64,000 bases of DNA. Origin: G051132615 sp051132615 (GTDB lineage Bacteria > Pseudomonadota > Gammaproteobacteria > Burkholderiales > Neisseriaceae). Positions 16,497-25,280 of the stretch are shown one piece after another (the stretch's first letter is position 1; each line of letters begins with the position of its first letter). The notes under the pieces were generated by a model that was given only the letters and a program-made list of their open reading frames with translations, was not told where the DNA came from and ran no database searches. The position numbers and the translations under genes are program-made. Location of the stretch: positions 310,001-374,000 of the forward strand of contig NZ_CP152375.1 of the NCBI RefSeq assembly GCF_051132615.1, in the 5' to 3' direction.

Positions 16497-18559
16497 CTAC
16501 TTTATATTTATGTGAAAAACCTTCCCAAGCTAAGGATATCGGTAAAATTTTGGGGGTGCTAAGTGGTAAACATGATGGTTATTACCAAAAAGGTGATGTC
16601 ATTGTGACTTGGGGGTATGGCCATCTAATATCATTAAGTCCTCCAGCTGCATATTCTGAAGAGTTGGCTAATTTTGGCAATATTAATGCCTTACCCATCA
16701 TACCTGATCAGTGGCTCATGGAAACGTTAAAGAAAACTGAAAAACAGGTTAATCTAATTAAAAAATTATTGGCTAAAGCTGATTCTGTTGTGATCTCTAC
16801 AGATGCAGATCGTGAAGGTGAAGTGATCGCCAGAGAGATTCTGGATTATTGTCATTATAAGGGAAAAATATCACGATTATGGCTTCAGTCACTAGATGAT
16901 GCCTCTATCAAAGCTGCATTAAAAAAGATATTACCTGGTTCAAGTAAAGAAGGTTTATATCAAGCTGGCTTGGCTCGTTCTCATGCAGATTGGCTCACTG
17001 GTATGAATTTAAGTCGTGCGTTTACTGTAGTATATGGTTCAGGTGTTGAAGGTGTTCTTTCGATTGGCCGAGTTCAAACCCCTACTTTATCCCTTGTGGT
17101 TCAAAGAGATTTAATAATTGAAAACTTTGTACCATATGAACATTATTCTTTGCACCCTATTTTTATTACGGCACAGAAGGAACATTTTAAAGCAATCTGG
17201 CAAATTCCCGAAACACTTAAAAATACAGATGGGTTTTGTGTTGGCCTTTCTTATGTACTGAGCTTGATTAATCAATTAAACGCCTCTGATACAACTGCAC
17301 GGGTTATATCTGCTCAAACGAGTCGTAAAAAAACTGCTCCACCTTTACCCTATTCTCTTTCTGAGCTGCAAAAAGAAGCTTCTAAAAAGCTGGGTATATC
17401 AGTAGCAAAGGTATTGGATGTGGCTCAAGCTTTATATGAAAAATATAAAGTGACCTCATATCCTCGTACCCCCTGTCGATATTTGCCCTTAAGTCAAAAA
17501 TCAGAAGTATCTGAAGTACTGGCTGCTATTGTACAAGTCAATCCTCAGTGGTCAGAGATAGTCGCCAAAGCAAATCCAAATAAGGACGCTTCTGTTTGGA
17601 ATGATAATCAAGTCGCCAAAGCGTCACATCATGCCATTATTCCAACTAAAGTGGCCAAATCCAGTTTAGGCGAAATGACTAAAATTGAGTTTGAAATTTA
17701 TAATATGATTGTCAAACGTTATGTGGCTCAGTTTTATCCTGATTATGAATATGATTCAACTATTATTGAGTTGTCTTGTGTAAATGAACTATTTAAAGCA
17801 ATTGGTAATATTCCCCGACTGATAGGTTGGAAGGAAGTTACAGATGATGTTGTGAGTCAAAGTAAAGATCAAGCTCAAGCTACACAGTTACCAGTATTGA
17901 CTGAAGGTGATCAAGTTACACCAGCTGAAGCTCAACTGATAAAAAGTAAAACGTCACCGCCACCTCGTTTTATTGAGGGTTCCTTGCTTGATGAGATGAA
18001 ATCTCTTTCTTCTATTATGAAACAGCTAGAAGATCAACCACAACTTAAAAAGATCTTTAAAGATACTCAAGGATTAGGCACTGAGGCTACTAGAGCCAAT
18101 ATCATTAAACGATTAATTGATGTTGGTTTCATTGAGGTTAATTCTAAAAAACAGCTAATTTCTACGCATAAAGCACGTTCTTTATTGGAAAAAATTCCAC
18201 CCATTGTCGCAGATCCAATAAATACAGCTAAATGGGAACAAGCATTGTCTGGTATTGAGAATGGTAAATTAACTTATGATGTTTTTATGCAAGTTCAAAA
18301 AGACTTTATTACTCAGTTGGTCGAAGAAGCAAAGGAATTGGTCAAGAAAAATCCTCAATTGCTCACTAAATCGCAAAATTTTGCTCAAAAAACACCTAAA
18401 AGTACCGAAAAATTACAGAAAAAGGAAAAAGTTGGTAATGCCTGTCCAACATGTAAACAAGGTACTTTGGTTTTACGTGAGTTTAAAAAAGAACCCAGTA
18501 AAAAGTATCTAGGTTGTAGTGGTTTTCCTGAATGTCGGTTCTTTCAGTGGATGCAATAA
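16493..18559 (+). CDS. topB: DNA topoisomerase III
   Basis: 688 residues. The N-terminal TOPRIM domain shows YLCEKPSQAKDIGKILG and STDADREGEVIAREIL (acidic metal-binding triad). SIGRVQTPTLSLVVQRD marks the next domain, and the catalytic tyrosine is Tyr323 in SYPRTPCRYLP, as in E. coli TopB. The C-terminus has a zinc finger (CPTCKQGTLVLRE ... YLGCSGFPECRFFQ). Decatenates replicated or transferred DNA. TopB directly after ssb is a hallmark of PFGI-1/SPI-7-like ICEs. Length is normal and the frame intact. Confidence 0.95.
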   Translation: MTTLYLCEKPSQAKDIGKILGVLSGKHDGYYQKGDVIVTWGYGHLISLSPPAAYSEELANFGNINALPIIPDQWLMETLKKTEKQVNLIKKLLAKADSVVISTDADREGEVIAREILDYCHYKGKISRLWLQSLDDASIKAALKKILPGSSKEGLYQAGLARSHADWLTGMNLSRAFTVVYGSGVEGVLSIGRVQTPTLSLVVQRDLIIENFVPYEHYSLHPIFITAQKEHFKAIWQIPETLKNTDGFCVGLSYVLSLINQLNASDTTARVISAQTSRKKTAPPLPYSLSELQKEASKKLGISVAKVLDVAQALYEKYKVTSYPRTPCRYLPLSQKSEVSEVLAAIVQVNPQWSEIVAKANPNKDASVWNDNQVAKASHHAIIPTKVAKSSLGEMTKIEFEIYNMIVKRYVAQFYPDYEYDSTIIELSCVNELFKAIGNIPRLIGWKEVTDDVVSQSKDQAQATQLPVLTEGDQVTPAEAQLIKSKTSPPPRFIEGSLLDEMKSLSSIMKQLEDQPQLKKIFKDTQGLGTEATRANIIKRLIDVGFIEVNSKKQLISTHKARSLLEKIPPIVADPINTAKWEQALSGIENGKLTYDVFMQVQKDFITQLVEEAKELVKKNPQLLTKSQNFAQKTPKSTEKLQKKEKVGNACPTCKQGTLVLREFKKEPSKKYLGCSGFPECRFFQWMQ

Positions 18560-18573
18560 GTAAAGGTATTAAT

Positions 18574-18783
18574 ATGAAAATTAAATTTGGAAAGATGGCT
18601 GAAAAGCATGGCTATATTCTACATCTTCAAGTGCTTGAATCTAGCAACGGTTTTTATATTGGCACATTCAATGCTGAAGGACCAATAAGCCGTGAGTCTG
18701 AAGAATATTTTAGTAGTTATGCTTCTGCTCAATCGGCTTTAGAAAATGATGAATTTACTCAAGTAGAAACTCTTTTTGATTAA
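18574..18783 (+). CDS. Small protein, paralogue of the gene at 34032
   Basis: 69 residues from ATG at 18574 (TAAAGG upstream). The core LESSNGFYIGTFNAEGPISR, ESEEYF, ALENDEFTQ is nearly the same as in the 61-residue protein at 34032. The conserved Gly-Phe-Tyr-Ile-Gly-Thr-Phe and Ser-Arg-Glu-Ser motifs suggest a compact beta-rich fold. Two copies on one element suggest a role that is regulated twice: here after topB and there under a structured RNA leader. Family not recognised. Confidence 0.65.
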   Translation: MKIKFGKMAEKHGYILHLQVLESSNGFYIGTFNAEGPISRESEEYFSSYASAQSALENDEFTQVETLFD

Positions 18784-18796
18784 AATGAGGTGAAAT

Positions 18797-19687
18797 ATGT
18801 CACTATTTATTAAGCAAGCCATTCCATTTATACTAAATGAAAATAGAATAAATGATCTTACAAATGAAGTGTTCCAAGAATGTACATTCAGTGCGCCCAA
18901 TGGTTTAGATTGGTTCTCCCAAGGGTTTATTCCCCCTATTTACACTAATGACTCATTGGTATTCAAAACACAAGACATTGTGCAAGTTGCTCTACAAAAA
19001 GAAGAAAAAATTTTACCAGCTGCCGTTATAAGTGATCTGGTCAATGAAAAAATACAGACCATCGAAGCTGAAGAAGTACGTAACGTTGCCAGAAAAGAAA
19101 AACAAGCATTAAAAGAACAAATAACAGATGATTTATTACCAAGGGCTTTTACTCGTAAAAAGGTCACTAGAGGTTACTTTACACCTAATATTTTATTCGT
19201 TGATAGTGCTTCAGCTACTCCAGCTGAAGAGTTATTAAGTAAAGTACGGCAAATTATGGGTGGCTTAGATGCTGCTTTAGCGAAAACACATACTTCTGTA
19301 AGTGATCTGATGACCTCTTGGTTGACACAAAAACAGGCTGATGGTTACTTTGTTTTAGACAGTGATTGCTTATTAAAAGGTATTGGTGAAGGAGCATCAA
19401 GCATACGTGCTTCCAAACATGACTTAACTGCTGATGAAATTAAAGCACATTTGGAAACCAAAAGAGTTTCTCAACTGGGGCTTATTTGGGCAGATAAAGT
19501 GCGTTTTGTGTTGACTGAAGACTTTGCTTTCAAACGTATCCAGTTTTTAGATGTTCTTCAAAAAGAAGCAAGTGATGAAGGTGAAGATAAAGAAACATTA
19601 ATAGCAGCTGCACAAATCATCATGATTCGTGAACTTAACTTGCTCTTTAATGAATTAGTTGAGCATTTAGGTGGGCTGGCATCATGA
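18797..19687 (+). CDS. rdgC: Recombination-associated protein RdgC
   Basis: 296 residues, RdgC family (ring-shaped DNA-binding proteins that limit RecA access and affect replication-fork repair). Diagnostic features are the N-terminal NGLDWFSQGFIPP, the central VNEKIQTIEAEEVRNVARKEK and LLPRAFTRKKVTRGY (given as separate landmarks), and C-terminal ASSIRASKHDLTADEIKAHLE with QLGLIWADKVRFVLTEDF. Shine-Dalgarno GAGGTGA. The start of the next gene overlaps the stop. RdgC on an ICE may help element replication or antagonise RecA during transfer. Confidence 0.92.
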   Translation: MSLFIKQAIPFILNENRINDLTNEVFQECTFSAPNGLDWFSQGFIPPIYTNDSLVFKTQDIVQVALQKEEKILPAAVISDLVNEKIQTIEAEEVRNVARKEKQALKEQITDDLLPRAFTRKKVTRGYFTPNILFVDSASATPAEELLSKVRQIMGGLDAALAKTHTSVSDLMTSWLTQKQADGYFVLDSDCLLKGIGEGASSIRASKHDLTADEIKAHLETKRVSQLGLIWADKVRFVLTEDFAFKRIQFLDVLQKEASDEGEDKETLIAAAQIIMIRELNLLFNELVEHLGGLAS

Positions 19688-20265
19688 ATCGAAGAGCATT
19701 TTTAAAACAAGCAATAGTGGGTACTGTTGCTGTCGCCACTTCTGGCAGTATTCTAACTGCTGCCATATTGTGTCCAGGTAATGCTATTGCTGAAACGATT
19801 GATCAATCGTTTTGGTATAAGGATCGGTTCTTAGAAATCAGACGAGCTGATACTGGAGAAAAACAATTACTCTGTTTTTACCGTAATGGACAATATGATG
19901 CAGAACAATATAAAGCTGCTTGTTGGCTGTTTCGTGATGCCAAAGATCAAAACAGTATGGTCAGTATGGATGTAGGGTTATTTAATCTTCTCTATGGTAT
20001 GCAGGAATGGGCGAGACAAGCTGGTGTGTCAAACCCATTAATTACGCTCAACTCAGGTCATAGAACGGCACGTAGAAATCAAAGTATTGAAGGTGCTGCA
20101 CATAATTCATTGCATATACCAGGGCAAGCAGCGGATATTACCATGAGAGGGGTCACAATTAATCAAATAGTCGCTATGGCCAAACATTATCATGTTGGTG
20201 GTGTGGGTACCTACTCCAGCTTTGTACATATTGATACTGGTCGTGTTCGTTTCTGGAGAGGGTAA
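19684..20265 (+). CDS. Tat-exported DUF882 / M15-type peptidase (YcbK-like)
   Basis: 193 residues. The N-terminus (MNRRAFLKQAIVG then a hydrophobic stretch and AIA) is a twin-arginine signal. The mature part has NSGHRTARRN, HIPGQAADI and FVHIDTGRVRFW, the zinc-binding His/Asp/His layout of YcbK (DUF882, peptidase M15 family). Predicted to act on peptidoglycan in the periplasm, perhaps opening the wall for the transfer apparatus. Start overlaps the rdgC stop. Confidence 0.8.
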   Translation: MNRRAFLKQAIVGTVAVATSGSILTAAILCPGNAIAETIDQSFWYKDRFLEIRRADTGEKQLLCFYRNGQYDAEQYKAACWLFRDAKDQNSMVSMDVGLFNLLYGMQEWARQAGVSNPLITLNSGHRTARRNQSIEGAAHNSLHIPGQAADITMRGVTINQIVAMAKHYHVGGVGTYSSFVHIDTGRVRFWRG

Positions 20266-20964
20266 ATGAATCAATCATTATTAGATTCAGTTCAACAAAA
20301 TGTACCTTGTTGGGCTAATGATGTTTTACAGCCTTGGCCAGAACAAGATTTTGAACAAAAACAGCTATTTATTTGTCGAGACTATTGGACAGCTCAAGGT
20401 TCAGTAAATGTTTTCAATATCGTAGGAACAATAAATTCAGATCATCAAAATTGTTCTTGGTTTGATTTGCTTCAGCATGGCAATAAAATGCGTTTAAATA
20501 TGTCATTACTTGAATTCAAACCAGAATACTACCTAGATACTGAGATCAAACAACCAACCATGTATTTTAAGACGATGGATGGTCTAAAGTTTTATATTGG
20601 TAATGATGGTCATCATCGTAGTTGTTTGGCTCGATTTTATTTATATGAACGAGGTCTTACTCATCTTCATGGAGTCACAATTAATCATTGCCAGATTGAT
20701 GAGCTTTTTTATCAGTTATACCAGCAAATTCAAACAGAAATCACAGTACAAAAGTTACCGATTAGAGTTATTCCAACACGTAAATTACTCAAACGTGAAG
20801 ACACAGCTGGTTGGAAAACCGACCACTACAGCATTCATCTTAATTGGATTGATCATAATCATCATGAGCTATTAGGTTATGAGCAAAGTTTGCTGAAGCT
20901 TTGGTGGTTACAAAAACGTAAGCACTCCTTCTGGATGCGCTGTTTAGGGAAAACGTATGGCTAA
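20266..20964 (+). CDS. Hypothetical protein with ParB-box-like motif
   Basis: 232 residues, starting directly after the peptidase stop, with GGAGAGG upstream. The segment MYFKTMDGLKFYIGNDGHHR, SCLARFYLYERG (about residues 105-137) resembles the ParB/Srx nucleotide-binding box (GxxGHHR). The C-terminal part is Trp/His-rich and basic (LKLWWLQKRKHSFWMRC). No full-length family recognised. It is conserved operon context that suggests an ICE backbone function. Confidence 0.5.
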   Translation: MNQSLLDSVQQNVPCWANDVLQPWPEQDFEQKQLFICRDYWTAQGSVNVFNIVGTINSDHQNCSWFDLLQHGNKMRLNMSLLEFKPEYYLDTEIKQPTMYFKTMDGLKFYIGNDGHHRSCLARFYLYERGLTHLHGVTINHCQIDELFYQLYQQIQTEITVQKLPIRVIPTRKLLKREDTAGWKTDHYSIHLNWIDHNHHELLGYEQSLLKLWWLQKRKHSFWMRCLGKTYG

Positions 20965-21355
20965 AAAACATATAAATAAAGAATACTTATTTAATAAAAC
21001 ATTGGCACAAGATGAACCTACTTCTATAGGTATAAAGCTTTTAAATGCATTGGATCATCATATCAGAATCCAATTAGGCGGTGGTTTAGAAAGTTTGTAT
21101 TTGTCAAGCTATAGATTTGAAGGAGTACAGTGTTTTGCTATTGATTTGGAAGGTCTGAATGGTAAGGATTACAGTATAAACCTTGGGATTATTTCTAAAA
21201 ATCAATGGGGTATTTATTCTTCCACAGCGGAAGTTGATGTCACAGATGGCATTGATATTATAGGTATTGTTCAACATCTTATTTGTACCTATAAACTATT
21301 CAATGTCACTGAAAACCACAATGGCGCACTTGTTTATTCTCTTGGCTCAGCATGA
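20957..21355 (+). CDS. Hypothetical protein (132 aa)
   Basis: Starts inside the end of the previous gene (8-bp overlap). Alternating hydrophobic pattern (RIQLGGGLESLYLSSYRFEG, CFAIDLEGLNGKDYSINLG) suggests a beta-rich soluble fold. No motif recognised. Cotranscribed with neighbours on both sides. Confidence 0.5.
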   Translation: MAKKHINKEYLFNKTLAQDEPTSIGIKLLNALDHHIRIQLGGGLESLYLSSYRFEGVQCFAIDLEGLNGKDYSINLGIISKNQWGIYSSTAEVDVTDGIDIIGIVQHLICTYKLFNVTENHNGALVYSLGSA

Positions 21356-21394
21356 AATTAATTGATCACTCAGCATATATTATTGGAAAAAATC

Positions 21395-21988
21395 ATGACA
21401 TTTGACCATAAAACACAAGTTCAACTTTTTAAAAGTAAAATTCAAGCACATTGTGAAGCGTTGATACAGATATTTAATCACTTAGAAAAAATCAATATAT
21501 GTTTAAAGGGTTGTTCTAATCAGTCCAGTGTTTCAGACTTTTCGGGGCTTCTATTATTTGCTGATGATTATTCCCTAAAAAAGCATGCTGTGATTCATTC
21601 AACCCATACAGCTCAAATTTTTTTAGAAGATGAAATACTCAATATGATTCACTCATTAAGTGAAGCGATGACACAACCAAAACCAAGTTCAACCGTCATA
21701 CATCACTCACAGGTATTTGGCTTTAATCATTATTTTGAATTACTGCAATATGCTTTTAATCATATGTGTCAAACTGGTTTATATTTTACAACAATTGATC
21801 TTCAAAAAAATATTGGTGTTGAAGAACTCAGTAAAAAATTGAGTAGAGCTTTTTTATTTGGACCAGCATATATATTAGAACATCAAATTCCTGTGTATAG
21901 GGATTTTGATGAAAAAATACTTGAATCGCTTCCCAAAACAATGGTTGAACATCTTCATGAGGGTGTGATGAAAAAAAATGTTAAATAA
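21395..21988 (+). CDS. Hypothetical protein (197 aa)
   Basis: Start placed at ATG 21395; a TTG at 21362 in the same frame is possible but less likely. The protein is mostly helical with His-rich patches (VIHHSQVFGFNHYFELLQYAFNHM). It shares the general look of the next gene product (helical, Cys/His, LEKINICLKGCSNQ versus LEQANCNLRGSQT), so the two may be distantly related. No family recognised. Confidence 0.5.
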   Translation: MTFDHKTQVQLFKSKIQAHCEALIQIFNHLEKINICLKGCSNQSSVSDFSGLLLFADDYSLKKHAVIHSTHTAQIFLEDEILNMIHSLSEAMTQPKPSSTVIHHSQVFGFNHYFELLQYAFNHMCQTGLYFTTIDLQKNIGVEELSKKLSRAFLFGPAYILEHQIPVYRDFDEKILESLPKTMVEHLHEGVMKKNVK

Positions 21989-22018
21989 GAGTTCTATTGA
22001 TTCCCGAAGGCAAAATAT

Positions 22019-22417
22019 ATGAATGATAAACGATTATATCAAGATATTAATACTGAAAATAACTACCCTCACCTTTATAGTGAAATTATAGAGTCAACAT
22101 ACAATTGTCATTTGTTATTAGAGGAAAATAACTGCTTACTTATAGATGAGATGGTAAAACTGTGCCAGCTTCTCGAGCAAGCCAATTGTAATCTTAGAGG
22201 TAGTCAGACCAGCTATCGTTTTTCGGTTGAAAATCACCAGCTCATTTTAGAGGGAAAAATACCTGTTTCAAAAGAATTGTTTCTATTCCTCTTTAAACAG
22301 TTAAAACACTCACCAATTCAGGATACACCAACCATACCCCAAACCCATCCACATTGTTATACACATATCAAACCATTTGACTGCATCGAAGAACCTGATG
22401 ATCAAGATGATGACTAA
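22019..22417 (+). CDS. Hypothetical protein (132 aa), acidic tail
   Basis: Begins with AAGGC upstream and ends in a very acidic tail (EEPDDQDDD). The stretch MVKLCQLLEQANCNLRGSQTS resembles a segment of the preceding protein, which suggests a diverged pair. Lies 14 bp before the TniB-like gene, so they are likely cotranslated. Function unknown. Confidence 0.45.
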   Translation: MNDKRLYQDINTENNYPHLYSEIIESTYNCHLLLEENNCLLIDEMVKLCQLLEQANCNLRGSQTSYRFSVENHQLILEGKIPVSKELFLFLFKQLKHSPIQDTPTIPQTHPHCYTHIKPFDCIEEPDDQDDD

Positions 22418-22431
22418 CGGGAGCAATACTC

Positions 22432-23289
22432 ATGACTTATGCGCATCTTTTAGAAAAAACCGCAGAAAAAACTCAAGAATCAAATGAGCAAAGAATACGA
22501 TATATTCAGGCCAAAAAGTGGATTGAATATTCTCATGCTGCTCTTATTTTAAAAAAATTGAATCATTTATTGCAACCACCTATATTGTCCCTTTCTACAC
22601 AAAATACGCCATCAAATTTGTTGATTATTGGGGATAATAATAACGGCAAAACTGAGTTAATTAATAAATTCAGACAAAGACATCCTGTAGATGATCTTCA
22701 GCCTAAATTAAAACTACCTGTACTCTATCTTAAAGCATCATCAAATGCCGATGTTGGTCAATTATATGGTGATATTTTACATAAATTATTTGAGCCTTAT
22801 TGTCATAATGAGTCTATAGAAAACAAGTGTAATAGGCTTATTCACTTGTTACGCAAAATTGATTTAGGGATGATTGTCATTGATGAAGTTGAATACATCA
22901 GGTTTGCACCCCATGATCAACAAAAACGTTATCTTGATGCTCTTTATTCTTTAGGAAAAGAATTATCAATTCCTATAGTAGCACTGGGAACAAGCCAGGT
23001 TCTATCCATATTCTATACAACTGCTCTATTACCTAGTCTATTTAATATAGTGTTCTTACCTAGATGGCAATACAATTATGAATTTTTAAGATTATTGACC
23101 AGTTTTGAAATGGTTTTGCCACTAAAAGAAGCATCTCATTTAATAGAACCTAAACTCTCAAAATCTATCTTTATCAAAACTCAAGGAAAAATTGGTGAAA
23201 TGATCTTATTATTAAACAAAGCAGCTATTTACGCGATTGAAACAGGGAAAGAAAAAATTGATATAAGTTGTATTTCACATACCTCATGA
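22432..23289 (+). CDS. TniB/TnsC-like AAA+ ATPase
   Basis: 285 residues of the TniB family, the ATP-dependent target regulator of Tn5053/Tn402 and Tn7-like transposons. Visible motifs are NLLIIGDNNNGKTELINKF (Walker A, residues about 64-82), LGMIVIDEVEYI (Walker B), and IVALGTSQVL (sensor-like). The N-terminus IRYIQAKKWIEYSHAA fits TniB. No TniA/TnsB transposase is nearby. It is either a remnant or a domesticated regulator. Shine-Dalgarno GGGAG. A TnsE-like gene lies 4.6 kb downstream, beyond the defence genes. Confidence 0.75.
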   Translation: MTYAHLLEKTAEKTQESNEQRIRYIQAKKWIEYSHAALILKKLNHLLQPPILSLSTQNTPSNLLIIGDNNNGKTELINKFRQRHPVDDLQPKLKLPVLYLKASSNADVGQLYGDILHKLFEPYCHNESIENKCNRLIHLLRKIDLGMIVIDEVEYIRFAPHDQQKRYLDALYSLGKELSIPIVALGTSQVLSIFYTTALLPSLFNIVFLPRWQYNYEFLRLLTSFEMVLPLKEASHLIEPKLSKSIFIKTQGKIGEMILLLNKAAIYAIETGKEKIDISCISHTS

Positions 23290-23330
23290 ATTTTTATGGT
23301 TATGCACAAATAAAATATATCTTATTTTCA

Positions 23331-24047
23331 TCAATACTTCAGTAGCCGAACATTTGAGTTTCTGTTATCCAGCTCAAAATGTGTAGGGCATGCTTTGAGT
23401 AATTTTGATAGAGTTGCATGACCATAGTCTTTTGTAGAAAACCTCTCTTCTATGCCTTTAATGGTTTTAGCCAATGTACCTAAGTAAATCCAACCATCTT
23501 TACTTTCACACTGAGTGCATGCACTTTGGATGAGTGTAAGAGCGATATTTTTATCTTTTAATTGTTTAGGTGTTGCCTTTTTAGTTTGATCTGTCTTTTG
23601 AGGAGCAACCTGACTTTTTAATACTGTGAATTTATTACAGGCTATTTGATAAATTTTTGGTGTTTTTTCTTCACCATAGCCATAAACCTGAACTCCATCT
23701 TGTCTGATTCGTATAGCTAATTGTTGAAAGTCTGAGTCACTGGAAATGATACAAAAGCAAGCAAACTCCTTACTATATAACAAATCCATTGCATCTATTA
23801 TTAAAGAAAAATCACTGGAGTTCTTTTGTGCATTTTTAAAATGCTGAATTGTTTCTATAGCATAGTGATTAACTAATTGGGTCCATTTTGTTTTAGTAGT
23901 TGCTGAGATAGTCGACCAATCTGCATACGCACGAATGCTTTTAATTAAACCTAAAGTTTTAATTTGTTCTAATGATTTTTTGATATGTTCAACTGGGACA
24001 TTTTCGACATCAATGAGAATAGCTATTTTTGTGGGATCGGATTGCAT
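23331..24047 (-). CDS. NYN-domain RNase with C-terminal LOTUS (OST-HTH) domain
   Basis: 238 residues on the strand opposite to its neighbours. The N-terminal NYN (PIN-like) domain has ILIDVENVP, SDFSLIIDAMDLLY and FCIISSDSDFQQLAIRIRQDG, giving the acidic metal-binding residues. The C-terminal part (ALTLIQSACTQCESKDGWIY ... GHATLSKLLKACPTHFEL) is an OST-HTH/LOTUS domain, which binds RNA. This two-domain layout is the NYN-OST/LabA-like family. An RNA-cleaving role is inferred. It faces the CBASS operon across 260 bp and may be a second defence gene. Confidence 0.8.
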   Translation of the reverse strand: MQSDPTKIAILIDVENVPVEHIKKSLEQIKTLGLIKSIRAYADWSTISATTKTKWTQLVNHYAIETIQHFKNAQKNSSDFSLIIDAMDLLYSKEFACFCIISSDSDFQQLAIRIRQDGVQVYGYGEEKTPKIYQIACNKFTVLKSQVAPQKTDQTKKATPKQLKDKNIALTLIQSACTQCESKDGWIYLGTLAKTIKGIEERFSTKDYGHATLSKLLKACPTHFELDNRNSNVRLLKY

Positions 24048-24207
24048 GATGTTGGTTGTTTTAATATGAGCTTAATTGAGACTATTTTAGCACAAAGTTT
24101 TTATTCAAAAAGTACATATTCATTGGATGTAGAAACATTATCATTATTATAAATTTTTTTGAAATTAATTTAATCTTATTCAACAGTTAATAAGGTTTAT
24201 TATTTTT

Positions 24208-24220
24208 TTTAGCGGCTAAA
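24208..24220. promoter_or_regulatory. Perfect KorB-type operator palindrome upstream of CBASS
   Basis: TTTAGCGGCTAAA equals the KorB operator consensus TTTAGC(G/C)GCTAAA known from RK2-type plasmids. It lies in the 260-bp gap between the divergent NYN-LOTUS and CBASS genes, 88 bp before the CD-NTase start. No other exact copy was noticed in the window. Regulation by the ICE ParB-like protein or another KorB homologue is an inference. The rest of the gap is AT-rich with no clear -35/-10 pair. Confidence 0.5.
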
Positions 24221-24307
24221 AAGTTTGTTAAAAAAGATAAAATATTATCTTGAAATAAAAAAATCTAGCCTCATTTATAGAAAATACTTAAAAATAAAGG
24301 AGAGAAA

Positions 24308-25270
24308 ATGAGTCGGCTTCATGTAGATCACAAAGATATTAAAAATTTTGCTGAAAATAAAGTTAATTTAAAAGCTGATTTTGCTAAAAAATATCGTGAA
24401 CAAGCTGGTAGGCTAAAAGAAAAATTAGAAAATTATCTGAAGGAACATAAAGAATTTTCGTTAAAAAAAATTCTCATGTCAGGTAGCCTAGCCAAAGGAA
24501 CTTCATTAAAAGACATAAACGATATTGATTTGGCTTGCTACATTTCGGGTTCGGATGTACCTAGAGACATTGATGCTCTATTGAATTATCTTGAAGATAA
24601 ACTAAAAACAGCTTTTCCAAATTTTACCCCAGATCAAGTAACACGACAAAATTATAGTATCTGTGTCTCATTTAGAGGAACGGGATTAGATGTTGATATT
24701 GTACCAATTATTTATGATGGTGATCCTGATTGGTATGGTTGTTTGGTTAGTAAAGAGAACGGTGACTTATTAGAGACCTGTATCCCAAGACATTTAGAGT
24801 TTATTCGCAAGAGGAAAGCAAATGACCCTCATTTTGCACAAATTGTTAGGTTAATCAAATTTTGGGCAAAAAAACAAAAAAAAGAAGACCCTGATTTTAG
24901 GTTTAAGTCTTTCATGATTGAGCTTATTCTTGCACATTTATCAGATAAGGGCCAAGATTTGTCTGATTATCCAGAAGCACTACAAAGCTTCTTTACTTAT
25001 ATAGCACGTACAAACTTAGAAGAGCAAATCTCTTTCTCTGATTATTATGATAAATCAAAGGCAAGCAAGTTTAGTGACATCATACAGATTATTGACCCTG
25101 TTAATTCGAAGAATAACGCAGCAAAGCTATATAGCCAAAGCAATGTAGATAAGATTGTAGAGGCCGCTTTAGATGCTGGAGATGCAATTGATGCAGCATT
25201 AGTAGCTCCTACAAAAGAAAAAACACTTTACTATTGGCAAAAAGTTTTTGGTTCGACTTTTAGTGTATAG
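24308..25270 (+). CDS. cdnC: CBASS CD-NTase (CdnC-type nucleotide cyclase)
   Basis: 320 residues. Nucleotidyltransferase signature GSLAKGTSLKDINDIDLACY: Gly59-Ser60, catalytic Asp72 and Asp74, with the third acidic site at LDVDIVP (Asp128/Asp130). On sensing phage it should make a cyclic oligonucleotide. The genes that follow (HORMA, TRIP13, NucC) match the type III CBASS locus of E. coli MS115-1, whose CdnC makes cyclic tri-AMP; the product here is inferred from that match. Shine-Dalgarno AAAGGAG. First gene of a four-gene operon. Confidence 0.93.
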   Translation: MSRLHVDHKDIKNFAENKVNLKADFAKKYREQAGRLKEKLENYLKEHKEFSLKKILMSGSLAKGTSLKDINDIDLACYISGSDVPRDIDALLNYLEDKLKTAFPNFTPDQVTRQNYSICVSFRGTGLDVDIVPIIYDGDPDWYGCLVSKENGDLLETCIPRHLEFIRKRKANDPHFAQIVRLIKFWAKKQKKEDPDFRFKSFMIELILAHLSDKGQDLSDYPEALQSFFTYIARTNLEEQISFSDYYDKSKASKFSDIIQIIDPVNSKNNAAKLYSQSNVDKIVEAALDAGDAIDAALVAPTKEKTLYYWQKVFGSTFSV

Positions 25271-25280
25271 GTGAGAAAAT

